From contig NZ_HE978545.1 of the NCBI RefSeq assembly GCF_000311785.1, positions 114,335 to 178,334 of the forward strand: DNA of 64,000 bases, read 5' to 3'. The notes below the pieces were generated by a model. The model was not told the origin of the DNA and ran no database searches. It saw only the letters and a program-made list of their open reading frames with translations. The number at the start of each line of letters is the position of its first letter. The first letter of the stretch is position 1. Shown here in pieces: positions 17,359 through 24,729 of this stretch. The DNA comes from Brevibacillus massiliensis. Its GTDB lineage: Bacteria; Bacillota; Bacilli; Brevibacillales; Brevibacillaceae. The translations under genes were made by a program, and so were the position numbers.

Positions 17359-17739
17359 ATGAGTTTGCAGCTGCCCATCTCGGTAAAGGGAGTTATCATC
17401 GATAACGAGCGGGTATTGTTGTTAAAAAACGAGCGAAAGGAGTGGGAGCTTCCCGGCGGCAGGCTGGAGCGGGGTGAAACGCCGGAAACGTGCGTGATTC
17501 GGGAAATACGCGAAGAGACGGGAATCATCTGCAGTGTCGATGCCTTGCTTGACGTCTGGGTCTACAAGGTGTTCGCCGGCCATGAAGTGTTTGTGGTTAC
17601 GTATCGCTGCCGTTGCGAAGATGCCTCCCGGTTCAGGCTGAGCAGCGAGCATCAGGAGTATCAGTGGCTGCCGCTCTCCGAAGTGGAGCAAGCCTACATG
17701 CCTCAAGGCTACAAGGATGTCATTCGGAAAGCCGGTTGA
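17359..17739 (+). CDS. NUDIX hydrolase
   Basis: The 126-residue protein contains an intact Nudix box GGRLERGETPETCVIREIREETGI, matching GX5EX7REUXEEXGU. These enzymes hydrolyse nucleoside diphosphates linked to another group; the substrate of this one is unknown. ATG 17359 has AAAGGGGGG upstream. It is single-gene, followed by an inverted repeat at 17771. Confidence 0.88.
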   Translation: MSLQLPISVKGVIIDNERVLLLKNERKEWELPGGRLERGETPETCVIREIREETGIICSVDALLDVWVYKVFAGHEVFVVTYRCRCEDASRFRLSSEHQEYQWLPLSEVEQAYMPQGYKDVIRKAG

Positions 17740-17770
17740 TGCCGTTTTTCTTGATCCGCCGATGATCCGT

Positions 17771-17817
17771 CAGGGAGTGGAGCCAGGCTTGGCTGGCTGA
17801 CCGGGTTTCACTCCCTG
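17771..17817. repeat. Nested inverted repeat between convergent genes
   Basis: CAGGGAGTG (17771-17779) and CACTCCCTG (17809-17817) are perfect inverted repeats. Inside them AGCCAG (17781-17786) pairs with CTGGCT (17793-17798). There is no T-run on either strand, but its place between the NUDIX gene and the leftward methyltransferase suggests a bidirectional transcription end. Confidence 0.5.
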
Positions 17818-17836
17818 CCGCTGCTTGGCTACTTCC

Positions 17837-18608
17837 TCACGCTTTTACGGCCAAGACCCGTATCCGCCAGTAATCGGCTACCCAGACGCCATCGCGGTAC
17901 AAGAGCGGGCGAAGCGCAGCTTCGATCTGAGAAAACGCCTCTTTCTTTTCTCCGGCAGACAGCCCAAGAAAAAAATCATCGCCAAAACTGGTCAACCAGT
18001 GCGACAGTCCCCCTTTCTCCGTCGCGCAGCGGCGTAGGCCGGTGAAAGTGTACGGCAAATTGTACCGTAAAGCCGTGCCGCTCGAGCAAGCTGCTGTATT
18101 CTCCGATGCTGGGAAAGTACCAGGGATTGCGTTTTGCCGCATCGATGCCGTACCTGGCCAAGACGGTTTGCATCCCGTGAATGATGGTCTCGACGTTTCC
18201 CTTGCCGCCAAACTCGGCTGCAAAACGGCCGCCCGGGCGCAGTGCCAATCGGATGGTCTCGGCTACGAGGTCGGGATGCTTCATCCAGTGCAGCGCCGCA
18301 TTGGAAAAAACCGCGTCAAATGGCTCGGCGGCGCGGAATGTCTCGGCATTTTCCACCGAAAAAGCAAGTTCAGGGCATTTCTGTCTCGCCTTCTCAATCA
18401 TGGCCGGGGAGAGGTCGATACCGAACGGTTCCGCGCCAAGGTCAGCCAATTCCTTCGTCAAATCCCCCGTGCCGCAGCCCAGATCGAGGATGCGCTCACC
18501 CGGCTTCGGACGCAGCAGTCCGACCACATCCCTCCCGTACTCCGCAACAAACCCCAAATGGCTGTCGTACAATTCTGCATCCCATGTCTGGATCGATTGT
18601 TCTGCCAA
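17837..18608 (-). pseudogene. Class I SAM-dependent methyltransferase, frameshifted near C terminus
   Basis: The protein opens LAEQSIQTWDAELYDSHLGF and has the SAM motif ILDLGCGTGDLT, the acidic GIDLSP at the end of strand 2 and SNAALHWM, features of trans-aconitate/Tam-like methyltransferases. The frame is intact for ~197 codons up to PTPLRDGERG and then stops, whereas another frame continues with GLSHWLTSFGDDFFLGL and reaches its stop at 17837. One extra C in the C5 run 18009-18013 explains the break. The TTG at 18608 is chosen because AGAGGAGTG lies seven to nine bases upstream. Substrate is unknown. Confidence 0.75.
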
Positions 18609-18731
18609 CGCAATCACTCCTCTTTGAAATCGGTACCTTTCTTGTATCACAGGTTTGTGTTATAAGTAAAATCTATATTTTCTATACAGTTAATAGTTAA
18701 TGCCTATAACGCATTGGCCATCCTAACTTAT

Positions 18732-19079
18732 ATGGAATCATCTGGTAAAATGGTTTACGCTTCATTGCTTAATGTCGGGTTCGGAATCCTGTTGGCGATA
18801 TGGCCGTTTGTGCGCAAGTGCAGGCAGCCGGGAGTCTGCAGGGTGGATTGGATCAAGCTGTTGACCGTTGGAATTCCTGCCGCATTTGTCATTTCCTATG
18901 TCTGCCTTAACTTTTCTCCTATCAGTCAGTTTTTTCCGTTTGGTTATCACCTTGTAGTTATTGGCGGTTCCGGTTTTCAAATGTTCGGCGGCATCGTCCT
19001 CGGCTATGTCTTGCATGACAGTCTTCAGAAGCAGGAGGCTTCCTTTGCAAGTTATGGCGGATTTGTGAACAGATTGTGA
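18732..19079 (+). CDS. Small membrane protein of unknown function
   Basis: The frame gives 115 residues with three hydrophobic segments (VYASLLNVGFGILLAIWPFV, VGIPAAFVISYVCLNF, LVVIGGSGFQMFGGIVLGYVL). I do not recognise the family. The start is uncertain: ATG 18732 and ATG 18750 are both possible, TTG 18714 also, and none has a convincing Shine-Dalgarno sequence. It lies in an AT-rich stretch after the methyltransferase start, divergent from it. Confidence 0.55.
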   Translation: MESSGKMVYASLLNVGFGILLAIWPFVRKCRQPGVCRVDWIKLLTVGIPAAFVISYVCLNFSPISQFFPFGYHLVVIGGSGFQMFGGIVLGYVLHDSLQKQEASFASYGGFVNRL

Positions 19080-19206
19080 AATGATTCTTGCAATCGACAG
19101 ATTTCTACGAAGTTTCTGCTTCATTGTCGAGAAGAAACCATGTTCATCTCGTAAGAATCGACGTATACTAGCAATTGTGTGAACTATAACGAAAAGGTGA
19201 TTTTAC

Positions 19207-19377
19207 GTGCAACCGATGATACTAACGCAAACGATTGAAGATTTACGGGAACGCATGATGACTTTGGCGCTGGAAGCGGGAAGCCTGACCAATACGAGTG
19301 TTGTAGCAATTAGTCAGGAATTGGATAAATATATCGTACAAATGCAGCTCATCAGAGAAAAAGAATTAGTCAACTAG
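19207..19377 (+). CDS. Spo0E-like aspartyl-phosphate phosphatase, 56 aa
   Basis: A 57-codon frame starts GTG 19207, with AAAAGGTGA upstream, and ends TAG 19377. The product MQPMILTQTIEDLRERMMTL is followed by SQELDKYIVQMQ, which matches the SxELD signature of Spo0E-family phosphatases. These two-helix proteins dephosphorylate Spo0A~P and delay sporulation. Upstream, two near-matches to the 0A box appear: TGTCGAT on the minus strand (19093-19099) and TGTCGAG (19125-19131), suggesting but not proving feedback. A clear terminator follows at 19430. Confidence 0.85.
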   Translation: MQPMILTQTIEDLRERMMTLALEAGSLTNTSVVAISQELDKYIVQMQLIREKELVN

Positions 19378-19429
19378 GGATCCGCTTTCAAAAAAATGGT
19401 CGACTTTTACGCCGCTTTGCTCCCGTAAG

Positions 19430-19459
19430 ACGCTACTGAAAATGCCAGTAGCGTTTTTT
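19430..19459 (+). terminator. Terminator of the Spo0E-like gene
   Basis: ACGCTACTG (19430-19438) and CAGTAGCGT (19446-19454) form a perfect 9-base stem with a 7-base loop, followed by TTTTTC. Confidence 0.92.
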
Positions 19460-19525
19460 CAATCCAAAGCTGTCGGATTATGTGCTAAAATATGGAGTTG
19501 AATCGCAGAGGTTAGGAGAAGCGAC

Positions 19526-20410
19526 GTGAAAATTCAGCCTGAAAGCGGGAAGGTCACCCGACGCCGGTTTTTAAAGACGCTCAAAAACGGCGTGATCGCG
19601 ATGGCGGGGGCCTGCCTGTACTCCGTATGTATCGAAAGATTCTGGATCGCCATTCGCGAACAGGTTATTGCGTTTGAACGCCTGCCTGCCGACCTGGACG
19701 GACTGCGAATCGTCCACTTCAGCGATGTGCATGCAGGACATTACTTCTCGCCGCAGCACCTTTTGAAAGTGGTGGGGCAGGTGAACGGTTTGCAGCCTGA
19801 CCTCATCTGTTTTACCGGCGACCTGTTTGACAGCCGGGTGGAAGATGCGAAAGAGATCGTCTCCGCGCTGTCGAAACTGCGATCACGCCTGGGAAAATGG
19901 GCCGTACTGGGCAATCACGACTACCGCTCGGGTTCCGAAAAGGTCGCGAAGGTGCTTTCACAAGCGGGATTTCAACTGCTGCAAAATCAGCATGGGGCCG
20001 CAGGAAGCTTGGAAAAGGCCCTTTACATAGCGGGAGTGGATGACGTGCTGTACGGAAAGCCGGATCTGCAGCAGGCCTTGCGGGGCATTCCCGAAGGAAA
20101 GTTTACGATATTGCTCGCCCACGAGCCTGATTTTGCCGATTACGCGGGCGGATTTCCGGTTGATTTGCAGCTGTCCGGGCACAGCCATGGCGGCCAGGTC
20201 CGGCTGCCGTTCATCGGCCCGATCCTTACGCCGGAGTACGGCCAAAAATACCCCGACGGATTGCAGAAAGTAGACAGCGCTTCCCTGCTGGTGTATACGA
20301 ATAGAGGTATTGGCACGACGATCCTGCCTATCCGCTTTTTCTGCCGCCCGGAAATCACCCTTTTAACGCTTCGCAGCGCCTCGCTTGCGGCAGGCAGGAA
20401 CAATTTGTGA
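19526..20410 (+). CDS. Tat-targeted metallophosphoesterase (YkuE-like)
   Basis: The 294-residue protein carries a twin-arginine-like motif TRRRFLK near residue 11 followed by a short hydrophobic stretch, so it is probably exported folded. The calcineurin-type metallophosphoesterase motifs are all visible: HFSDVHAGH, FTGDLFD, VLGNHDY, and SGHSHGGQ. The family includes B. subtilis YkuE, a Tat-exported, metal-dependent phosphodiesterase of the cell wall. The GTG start has TTAGGAGAAG upstream. No tatAC genes are in the window. Confidence 0.87.
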   Translation: MKIQPESGKVTRRRFLKTLKNGVIAMAGACLYSVCIERFWIAIREQVIAFERLPADLDGLRIVHFSDVHAGHYFSPQHLLKVVGQVNGLQPDLICFTGDLFDSRVEDAKEIVSALSKLRSRLGKWAVLGNHDYRSGSEKVAKVLSQAGFQLLQNQHGAAGSLEKALYIAGVDDVLYGKPDLQQALRGIPEGKFTILLAHEPDFADYAGGFPVDLQLSGHSHGGQVRLPFIGPILTPEYGQKYPDGLQKVDSASLLVYTNRGIGTTILPIRFFCRPEITLLTLRSASLAAGRNNL

Positions 20411-20515
20411 ATTCGTTTGTCACAAATCGGGATATGTCTTGTATCGCACTGGGGTAGACTATATAATGGGAAGTGGCATTGTAACATGGTCGTTGAACAT
20501 TTATAAAGGAGTTGT

Positions 20516-20698
20516 ATGATTGTGAATCTGAATCTGTTTGACTTTGTTATGTTTATCCTTACGATTCTCATTGCCTTTGGAGTCGTTCGCTCTTTCAAGG
20601 CACGAAATATGTTTGCTGTCGTCTATTCTATCATCTCCCTGGCTGTTTTCCTGTTTGCCGACGTGTTGATCATCTACTATGCCACTCAAGGTGCATAA
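20516..20698 (+). CDS. DUF2759-like small membrane protein
   Basis: The 60-residue protein has two hydrophobic segments (DFVMFILTILIAFGVV and AVVYSIISLAVFLFADVLIIYY) separated by RSFKARNMF, a layout like the DUF2759 proteins of Bacillales. AAAGGAGTTGT lies directly upstream of ATG 20516. Function is unknown. A strong terminator follows, so it is monocistronic or the last gene of its unit. Confidence 0.7.
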   Translation: MIVNLNLFDFVMFILTILIAFGVVRSFKARNMFAVVYSIISLAVFLFADVLIIYYATQGA

Positions 20699-20720
20699 TT
20701 GATAGAAACCGCAAGAGGGG

Positions 20721-20749
20721 GCTGTACACTGGTACAGCTTCTTTTTTTT
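20721..20749 (+). terminator. Terminator after the DUF2759-like gene
   Basis: GCTGTAC (20721-20727) pairs with GTACAGC (20732-20738) across a 4-base loop and is followed by TTC and T8. Confidence 0.9.
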
Positions 20750-20822
20750 GCCTCGTATACCGGGCGCTTTGGCGCATGGCAGACGGCAACAATTGCCATA
20801 CTATGGCTGGAGGTGGGATTAC

Positions 20823-21986
20823 GTGGTCAAGCGCAAATTTGCCTTCTCCTTGCCTACTGAAGTGGAACTGATTGCCGGCAGCAAGACCAAACAGCTCTGC
20901 AAACGGATTCAGCCGGGGCAGGTAGCTGTTGTGCACCATGAGAATCTCGATGAAATGGCAGCGGAAGCACTGCTTCAGGCAAGAGTTGGGGCGGTGATCA
21001 ACACCGCGTCCTACATGACCGGAAGTTATCCGGCGATGGGGGCCAGACGCTTGTTGGAAGGGCACGTGCCGCTATATGAAGCAACAGGCAGCGAGTCTGT
21101 GCGGCTGCTGGAGCTGCCCGAGGGGACTTTGGCGAGGCTCGCAAACGACCGGCTTTACGTGAAGGGCGACGGCGAATGGCAGCCGTTTTGCCCACTTCAT
21201 CCGATTTCGAAAGAAGAGGTGGAGGAGAAGTGGCAAATTGCCCAGAGTCGTTTGCCGCTCATGCTCTCCCAGTTCATCGATAATACGCTGACATATGCCA
21301 GCCGGGAAAAAGAGTTGTTTTTGCAGCCGCTCGCAAAGCTGGCGCTGCAAACTGACATGGCCCATCGACATGTCGTGGTGGTGGTTCGGGGCAAGCATAC
21401 CCGGGAGGATTTGCGCTTGCTGCGGACTTACATACAGGATCGCCGGCCGATTCTGCTCGCCGTCGATGGCGGGGCCGACGTGCTTTTGGAGAACGGGTAC
21501 AGGCCCGACCTGATCGTCGGGGACATGGACAGCGTGACAGATGAGGCATTGGCCTGTGGCGCCGAAATCGTCGTCCATGCCTACGTGGATGGGCGGGCGC
21601 CAGGAAAGGAGCGAATCGACGGTTTAGGCATCCCCTGCCACGTGCTTCCGGCGCCGGGCACCAGTGAGGACGTCGCCATGCTGCTGGCATACGAACACCA
21701 GGCGGAACTGATCGTCACGATCGGCACCCATACGAATATGATCGACTTTTTAGAGAAAGGACGGAAGGGGATGGGCAGCACCCTCCTGGTCCGAACCAAA
21801 ATCGGGGCGCGGCTGATCGATGCCAAGGGTGTCAGCAGGCTTTACCAGCCGAGAATGTCGTGGCACGCCTTGACCTTTTTTGCAGCGGCTGCGCTGGTGC
21901 CGATCGTCGCTTTGTTTGCCGTCAATCCCGTTACCCGCCGTGCCGCCCAGATGGTCTGGAAACATTGGCAGCTGCTCACCTCATAG
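20823..21986 (+). CDS. steA: SteA-like protein (putative cytokinetic ring protein)
   Basis: The 387-residue protein has an N-terminal domain, a central thiamin-pyrophosphokinase-like fold (LLAVDGGADVLLENGYRPDLIVGDMDSV) and a C-terminal hydrophobic segment (LTFFAAAALVPIVALFAV) that anchors it. This matches SteA of Corynebacterium, where SteA and SteB influence septum formation, and related Firmicutes genes. The GTG start at 20823 has GGAGGTGGGATT upstream; an open frame extends to 20748. It is followed by an MctB/SteB-like gene (7-base gap) and two glycosyltransferases, forming a conserved-looking unit. No catalytic function is assured. Confidence 0.85.
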   Translation: MVKRKFAFSLPTEVELIAGSKTKQLCKRIQPGQVAVVHHENLDEMAAEALLQARVGAVINTASYMTGSYPAMGARRLLEGHVPLYEATGSESVRLLELPEGTLARLANDRLYVKGDGEWQPFCPLHPISKEEVEEKWQIAQSRLPLMLSQFIDNTLTYASREKELFLQPLAKLALQTDMAHRHVVVVVRGKHTREDLRLLRTYIQDRRPILLAVDGGADVLLENGYRPDLIVGDMDSVTDEALACGAEIVVHAYVDGRAPGKERIDGLGIPCHVLPAPGTSEDVAMLLAYEHQAELIVTIGTHTNMIDFLEKGRKGMGSTLLVRTKIGARLIDAKGVSRLYQPRMSWHALTFFAAAALVPIVALFAVNPVTRRAAQMVWKHWQLLTS

Positions 21987-21992
21987 GAGACG

Positions 21993-22559
21993 ATGATCCA
22001 TTTTCGCTATCATCTCATCGCGATTGCTGCGATCTTCCTGGCCCTTGGCATTGGCATACTGCTCGGCGGCACGGCAGGGCAGTCCTGGTTTTCGGCAAAG
22101 GAGCAGGAGTTCTGGCATCGTCTCGAAGCGAGGTACAATCAAGCGCTGAAAAGCAATCAAGCGTTGAAAGAGCAGGTCAATCAGTTAATCGCCCAGGTAG
22201 AGCGAAACAACGAAGAGGTGATTCATTTGCTGGCTGCCAGGTTCGCCGACGTTTTGAATGGACAGCAGTTGTACATCTGGCGGCCGGAGACGGCGGCTTC
22301 GGGCGAGGTAGAGCAAGTGCTTGGCCTGGCCGGGTTGAAGGTAGCTGAGTACCGTTACGGGCAGAGCGAGAGAGAAGCCAAGTCGGTTTCGCTGCTCATC
22401 CTGGGCAGAGAAACTCCCCATTGGCTGAACAGCCTCGCGGGAAACGTAAGGTGGATGCGGGTGGATAACGCGCCTAAGTCCCCGACTGAGCAATGGAAGC
22501 TGTTGGAGAAGGTCAGGGAGTTGATCAAAGAGGTGAGGTGGGAACGTGAAAAAAGTTAG
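21993..22559 (+). CDS. MctB/SteB-like coiled-coil membrane protein
   Basis: The 188-residue protein starts MIHFRYHLIAIAAIFLALGI, a single N-terminal membrane segment, then a coiled coil rich in K, E, Q (roughly residues 45-75, LEARYNQALKSNQALKEQVNQL) and an outside or cytoplasmic domain. The pattern is that of the 'copper transporter MctB/SteB' family (DUF3186). No copper-binding cluster is visible, so the name should not be taken as function. Being beside steA supports a SteB-like role in the division site. The 3' end overlaps the next gene by 14 bases. Confidence 0.78.
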   Translation: MIHFRYHLIAIAAIFLALGIGILLGGTAGQSWFSAKEQEFWHRLEARYNQALKSNQALKEQVNQLIAQVERNNEEVIHLLAARFADVLNGQQLYIWRPETAASGEVEQVLGLAGLKVAEYRYGQSEREAKSVSLLILGRETPHWLNSLAGNVRWMRVDNAPKSPTEQWKLLEKVRELIKEVRWEREKS

Positions 22560-23220
22560 CATTCTCGTCCCGGCGTACAACGAAGCGGCAAACATAGTCC
22601 AGACCCTCCAGGCTATACGCCGCCACGTTCCCTGCCAGGAATTGATCGTGATCGACGATGGAAGCAGCGACCAGACATCCGAGCTGGCAGGCGGCTGGGC
22701 CGACCGGGTCATCCGTCAGCCTGTCAACCGGGGAAAGGGTGCTGCCCTGCAAACAGGCTGGCGGGAGGCGAGTGGAGATGTGCTGCTGTTCCTCGACAGC
22801 GATTTGCGGGAGAGCGCGATGCACGCCAATCACTTGCTGCATCCGGTCAAGGCGGGATGGTGCGACATGGCGATTGCCAAGCTGCCGCCGCCCGGGCGCC
22901 GTGCCGGGTTTGGCGTAGCCAAAGCGGTAGCCCGCCGCGGAATCCGTTACCTGACCGGCTTTGACCCGACAGCCCCGCTGTCTGGACAACGGGCCGTTCG
23001 GCGTGAGGTTCTGGAATCTCTGGGCAGTCTCGATGACGGATTTGGCATAGAAGTAGCCATGACAATCGATGCGCTAAGAGCCGGGTACCGGCTATTGGAA
23101 GTACCGGTGCACTTTCGCCACCGGGAGTACGGAAATAATCTGGCGGGATTCCTGCACCGCGGAAGAGAATTGATTGCGATCAGCCGCTCGCTTGGTCTGA
23201 AGTGGCGGGAAGGGCGGTGA
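22546..23220 (+). CDS. Family 2 glycosyltransferase
   Basis: The 224-residue protein has the GT-A/GT2 motifs VSILVPAYNEAANI, LIVIDDGSSDQT, NRGKGAAL and LFLDSDLRES, the last being a DxD-like site. It lacks strong transmembrane segments and resembles the dolichol-phosphate-mannose-synthase branch, so it may transfer sugar to a lipid carrier. GTG 22546 overlaps the previous gene, with GAGGTGGGAAC upstream. It belongs to the steA cluster. Confidence 0.88.
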   Translation: MKKVSILVPAYNEAANIVQTLQAIRRHVPCQELIVIDDGSSDQTSELAGGWADRVIRQPVNRGKGAALQTGWREASGDVLLFLDSDLRESAMHANHLLHPVKAGWCDMAIAKLPPPGRRAGFGVAKAVARRGIRYLTGFDPTAPLSGQRAVRREVLESLGSLDDGFGIEVAMTIDALRAGYRLLEVPVHFRHREYGNNLAGFLHRGRELIAISRSLGLKWREGR

Positions 23221-23232
23221 AGAACGCCGAAG

Positions 23233-24081
23233 ATGATCTCCTATTTTCTCTTGGCATTTTTTCTGCCCTTGTTTGTCCACGTATTCGCTTACCCGCCTGT
23301 GTATCATCTGATCATGCGGCGAAGGCTGTGCAGATTGAATTTTGCCAGAAAGCTTACCCCGACGGCAGGCGGATTGGTGCTGCTGGTGACGATCAATCTA
23401 TCGATCGTCGCACTGCTCGGTTTTTTTTACTGGTTGGGGTTTATTTTAATCGGCCTTCGCTCTTTCGTGATGATCTTTATCGGCTCTGTCGCAGTTGCTC
23501 TGTGGGGGTTGCAAGACGACCGATCTACCGATAGAGGTCCCAAGGGGCTGCGCGGCCACTTGCAGGTCTTGTGGAAGGAACAGCGGTTCACCAGCGGACT
23601 GTTAAAGGCGTGGGGGATCGGGGGAACCTCGCTTATTGTCAGTATGGGGCTGTCCTCTAATTTCTGGGAGATGCTTGTCCATACCGGTTTGCTGGCGCTC
23701 AGCGCCAATATGCTCAATCTGTTTGATTTACGTCCCGGCCGGGCGATCAAGGTATTCTGGATGTTCTCCCTGGCCGTGATGCTGGCCACTCCGCTTGTCT
23801 ACGACTCGGTGGCATGGATTCTCTATCTGCCTGTGCTCAGTGCGACGATCTGGTTTTTCATCCCCGAGATGCAGCGGATGATTATGCTTGGCGACACCGG
23901 GGCCAATTACCTCGGTTTTCTCCTGGGGGTCCTGTTCATCACCGGGCCTTCGTTCATCGCGAAGATCGTGATTTTGATTCTGCTGATGATCCTGCACGCG
24001 GGAGCAGAGTTCTTCTCTATTTCCAAAGTGATCGGCAGGTATCCCCTGCTCCACCTCTTTGATAAATGGGGAGCCCGTTAA
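23233..24081 (+). CDS. MraY/WecA-like polyprenyl-phosphate sugar transferase
   Basis: The 282-residue protein is rich in hydrophobic segments (at least seven) and shows family GT4-type motifs: LTPTAGGLVL near the N terminus, NMLNLFDLRPGRAIKVF and MLGDTGANYLGFLLG. In MraY/WecA the NxxNxxDGxxGL and aspartate clusters bind Mg2+ and the lipid; here the second motif reads NLFDLRPG, with RP where DG is usual. The first cytoplasmic aspartates are seen in LQDDRSTD. The protein may therefore have changed specificity. Start ATG 23233 follows the GT2 gene by 12 bases. Confidence 0.75.
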   Translation: MISYFLLAFFLPLFVHVFAYPPVYHLIMRRRLCRLNFARKLTPTAGGLVLLVTINLSIVALLGFFYWLGFILIGLRSFVMIFIGSVAVALWGLQDDRSTDRGPKGLRGHLQVLWKEQRFTSGLLKAWGIGGTSLIVSMGLSSNFWEMLVHTGLLALSANMLNLFDLRPGRAIKVFWMFSLAVMLATPLVYDSVAWILYLPVLSATIWFFIPEMQRMIMLGDTGANYLGFLLGVLFITGPSFIAKIVILILLMILHAGAEFFSISKVIGRYPLLHLFDKWGAR

Positions 24082-24133
24082 AAAAGAGGCCAAGGGCAGA
24101 GCAGTCTGGCCCTTGGCAGCACGGCGATATTCC

Positions 24134-24397
24134 CTAGTCATCCTCCTCGGGGTCACGCCGCATAAACCGGGGTTGTACGCGGTTGCGCTTGCGGTCATGA
24201 TGGAGCACAAAGCCGCCGATGAAGGCGACCGGGATGACGAACAGCACCATTCCCAACAAAAAATGCCCCCAGAGGAACTGGTTGATTTCCGGATCAAAGT
24301 ACTGATAAAAGGTGTCCCGCATCAATTTGATGCCGAATCCGGCGACGACAACCGGGACAGCCATGATGAGGAGGGCGACCAGCTTTTGCCCGAGCAT
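24134..24397 (-). CDS. yqzF: DUF2627 membrane protein (YqzF-like)
   Basis: The 87-residue protein has two hydrophobic segments (KLVALLIMAVPVVVAGFGIKLM and FLLGMVLFVIPVAFIGGFVLHH) and a charged C-terminal tail (RKRNRVQPRFMRRDPEEDD). It looks like DUF2627/YqzF, a protein encoded beside the bkd genes in Bacillus. It is divergent from bkdR here. ATG 24397 has AAAGGAAGTG upstream. Function is unknown. Confidence 0.75.
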   Translation of the reverse strand: MLGQKLVALLIMAVPVVVAGFGIKLMRDTFYQYFDPEINQFLWGHFLLGMVLFVIPVAFIGGFVLHHDRKRNRVQPRFMRRDPEEDD

Positions 24398-24729
24398 TTT
24401 CGATCACTTCCTTTGCCTGCCGACAAGATCCCATTTTCCTTTGTAAAAAATAAGCCAACCTCATCTTAAACGATTCCCCATCTCTTGTCCAACGCTTGAA
24501 ATGCGTTACAATGAAGAAAAGCTTCTGCCAGGCGCTGCCGCGTTTTCGGCAGACTTGACTGACGCTGAGTTTTCAAATTAATTCGTAAAATGTGTTCCGA
24601 CACTCTGGCAGCAGGATAAGGGAGAGAAGTCTCGAAGTTATACTAGTTGTGTAAGCAAAGCTTTCGATTTCAGGAGCCCTTTCGACGATGTGTGATGCTT
24701 TCTTGAATAGGGGGGAAAGGGGGAGGGGC
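24398..24729. promoter_or_regulatory. Divergent upstream region of yqzF-like gene and bkdR
   Basis: This 332-base gap has a possible SigA promoter for bkdR: TTGTCC (24485-24490), a 16-base spacer and TACAAT (24507-24512). Nothing else is recognisable; no open frame with a ribosome-binding site was found. The start of transcription for the leftward gene was not resolved. Confidence 0.35.
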
